Shown one piece after another: positions 62,013 through 64,000 of a DNA stretch of 64,000 nt. The stretch is from Azolla caroliniana (lineage: Eukaryota > Polypodiophyta). The position numbers and the translations under genes are program-made. Every line of letters begins with the position of its first letter. Position 1 is the first letter of the stretch. The stretch spans positions 27,900,001 through 27,964,000 of the forward strand of contig JBHGNT010000002.1 in assembly GCA_043228905.1 (NCBI GenBank), written 5' to 3'. The notes under the pieces were generated by a model that was not told the DNA's origin, did not search any database, and worked only from the letters and a program-made list of their open reading frames with translations.

Positions 62013-62262
62013 ACATTCTTTGCTTATACTCTCTCTCTCTCTCTCTCTCTCTCTTCAATTGGTAAGGGTCCCCAATGGAGACCAGGTGGTCATGGGTTCA
62101 ACCCCTACATTCCATTGTGGCATCTAGTGAAATAGAGATATATATGAAGTATATAATAGAGAGGTGGGGAAATTGGGTTTCGAACCCAAGAACAATGCTT
62201 GTAGTGTTATCGACTTACAACGATAAAGAGAGAGAGAGAGAGAGAGTATAAGCAAAGAATGT
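62013..62262. repeat. Inverted pair of SINE-like heads
   Basis: Outer arms 62013-62054 and 62225-62262 are inverted copies (ACATTCTTTGCTTATACT plus a CT tract). Inside, on plus, GGTCATGGGTTCAACCCC (about 62088-62105) and, on minus, a TGGGTTCGAAACCC word (near 62175-62190) both look like tRNA B boxes. The whole is a ~250-bp palindrome-like unit. Confidence 0.7.
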
Positions 62263-64000
62263 AGGTGTATTAACAAGAAGAGCTCGATAATTATAAGAAA
62301 TATATACATGAAGATTAGTGTTGAATCAAAATGGTTCATTAATGACAAGATTACTTGCATATGGCTAAACTATCTAGGAAAAGTTAAAACAAATATGTCC
62401 CCTTTGTTTGACAATGACTTGCACAAAGCGTGAGATTTGGGACTTTATAAGTTTATAGTATATTGGGATATCAATTATCAAATTAGGCTACAAGTTTTGT
62501 GCCATTAGAGAGTTTCTCAGTAAGTTACTAACCTCCCAAGTTTGATCACGAAGAGTATAACCTAACCAATCAACTAAGTAAAATAATATGCTATGCACAA
62601 CCATGGAGCCTTAAATGACATCCACCTTTTATTCTAAACCATTGACAAGCCCAACAAGAGGTCATGGGTGAGGACAATGCAATCCATAATAGAGCTAGCT
62701 AGTCAAAGCAAAATTAGGTTCCAAAAGTGATACACCCAAGATAGAGATGAAGATAGAGATAACAAGATGTTGATAATTTAGCTTGTTGCAAGGTATAGTT
62801 AAAGAGTCAATTTTTAGGTGCTTATCAAGAAGAATTGAGAGGATATTATCTACAATTTTTTTATTTGTAGTTTGATCATCATGAATATGTTGATGGGTCG
62901 GTGTGCAATTGTGTTCACACATAAATGTAGCCCATACTAAGTGTAGATTGCCAAGGGTTTGTGCTCTTACATTAAGTATGCTGATTTCAAATGATAAATT
63001 TTTAACTTTGTCTAGTAACATAGATATAGGTAATGGTGAGAAACATATGATTAGTCAATTCAATGTCATTAGATTTGTTTATTGTGTTTCTCTAACCATT
63101 CATGTTTAAAACTACGAAGCTTATGTGAAGTTTGGTTATCAAAGCCAAGGACCCACATCCTAACTTCACTTGAAAAGTTTATCCCTAAATTTTTTTAAGG
63201 ACTAACGTCAAATATAGTAAAAACATGTTAGAAAGAGAAGCATTTAGCAAAGGACCCACTAGCAAAATTCACTTGAAAAGTTTATCTATAAAGATTTTTA
63301 AGGACTAACGTCAAACATAGTAAAAAGATGTTAGAAAGATAAGCATTTAGCAATAGAGGAAGAATGGCAACACATGCAAGCATGCCTATTTGTGAAGATT
63401 TTTAATTCATACAAAGAGGATCATAACGAAAGCACAAAATATATATATATATATAACTTCAGGTTTTAGGATTGTACTTTCGAACGTCGTATCTAAGTTT
63501 GTATCCTCACAATAATATATCCTACGTGTGTGACACGGGTCACTTCAACTATTCCTTTTGTCAATGAAAGTTCCTTTGCCTTCAATTCAAGTCACGGTCA
63601 TTTAAATTTACCTGTGATGCACATATGAGTTATCTTCTTGACAAGAGTTCTTACAAAACTGTGGTTGAAATAAAACCAATATATTACATGTGAAAGGACA
63701 ATGTGAAAGCAACACTTTTGTACATCATGTTTAAGAGACTATAAACTTAAAACACCCCTCATCATCTTATCGACCTACTGTTGTTTATAGATCTATGATA
63801 TTGCCTCCGTGGATTTCTCAAATTTTACATTTTTATATAAACATAACAGTGAAAGATTGTGCTTTGTACCTTAAGGTTGTTGACTCAAGTCTCAAATGGT
63901 TTGATGTTGCATTCATTGTACAAAAATTGCCACCTTGTTTTGCCATTGCTTGCCACTTGATTGGCAATCATGCAAATTTATTGTATTGTAGCAAACATGG
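62263..64000. other. Right-edge spacer, no gene supported
   Basis: AT-rich. A ~85-bp duplication is visible: CACTTGAAAAGTTTATC...TTAAGGACTAACGTCAAA...TAGTAAAAA-ATGTTAGAAAGA at 63169-63240 and 63268-63340. A short (TA)n lies at about 63440-63455. Confidence 0.6.

Noticed and set aside
62060-62230. True tRNA gene
   Set aside because: B-box-like words are present but no cloverleaf with acceptor stem, D arm and anticodon arm could be formed.

Overview
The window is nuclear DNA of a land plant. It is AT-rich, the genes are far apart and split by GT-AG introns, and microsatellites are dense ((CT)n, (CA)n, (CATA)n, (GA)n). The long intronless PLS-class PPR gene, in the repetitive style typical of ferns, together with the plant-type gene set, suggests a leptosporangiate fern (Adiantum/Ceratopteris type). 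The land-plant call is firm. The fern call is an inference from protein style.

Layout: 1-2379 is repeat-rich spacer with a four-copy 114-bp tandem array. 2380-8901 is a near-complete Mutator-like (MULE) DNA transposon with ~140-bp terminal inverted repeats and a 9-bp direct flank. It carries an apparently intact five-exon ULP1-type cysteine protease gene and a frameshifted MULE transposase with a SWIM finger. 9426-11489 is an intronless PPR gene followed by a 42-bp-stem hairpin. 17882-19824 (minus) is a two-exon GT34 xyloglucan-xylosyltransferase-type gene. 24590-27760 is a decayed L1-type LINE with a nested 613-bp solo-LTR-like insertion. 30326-35167 (minus) is a complete ten-exon PEX12 peroxisome biogenesis gene. 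44413-46959 is a three-exon DUF3527 gene behind a microsatellite-rich leader. 48190-48690 is a second LINE fragment. 50657-51414 is a TIR element flanked by TA. 57135-61566 is a 13-exon GH1 (beta-glucosidase family) gene, followed by a SINE-like inverted pair.

The host genes are functionally unrelated: organelle RNA processing, wall polysaccharide synthesis, peroxisomal import, an unknown DUF3527 protein, and a GH1 protein. No operon-like logic is expected. Splice models were built by hand; every exon junction in the ULP1, GT34, PEX12, DUF3527 and GH1 models keeps the reading frame.

The most notable observation is the GH1 gene. Its 13-exon frame is fully open, yet the catalytic nucleophile Glu of the family motif (I/V)TENG is replaced by Gln, and most other sugar-binding residues of the active site are also changed. 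It is either a pseudoenzyme or a remodelled enzyme. The second is the MULE carrying an intact ULP1 gene beside a broken transposase.
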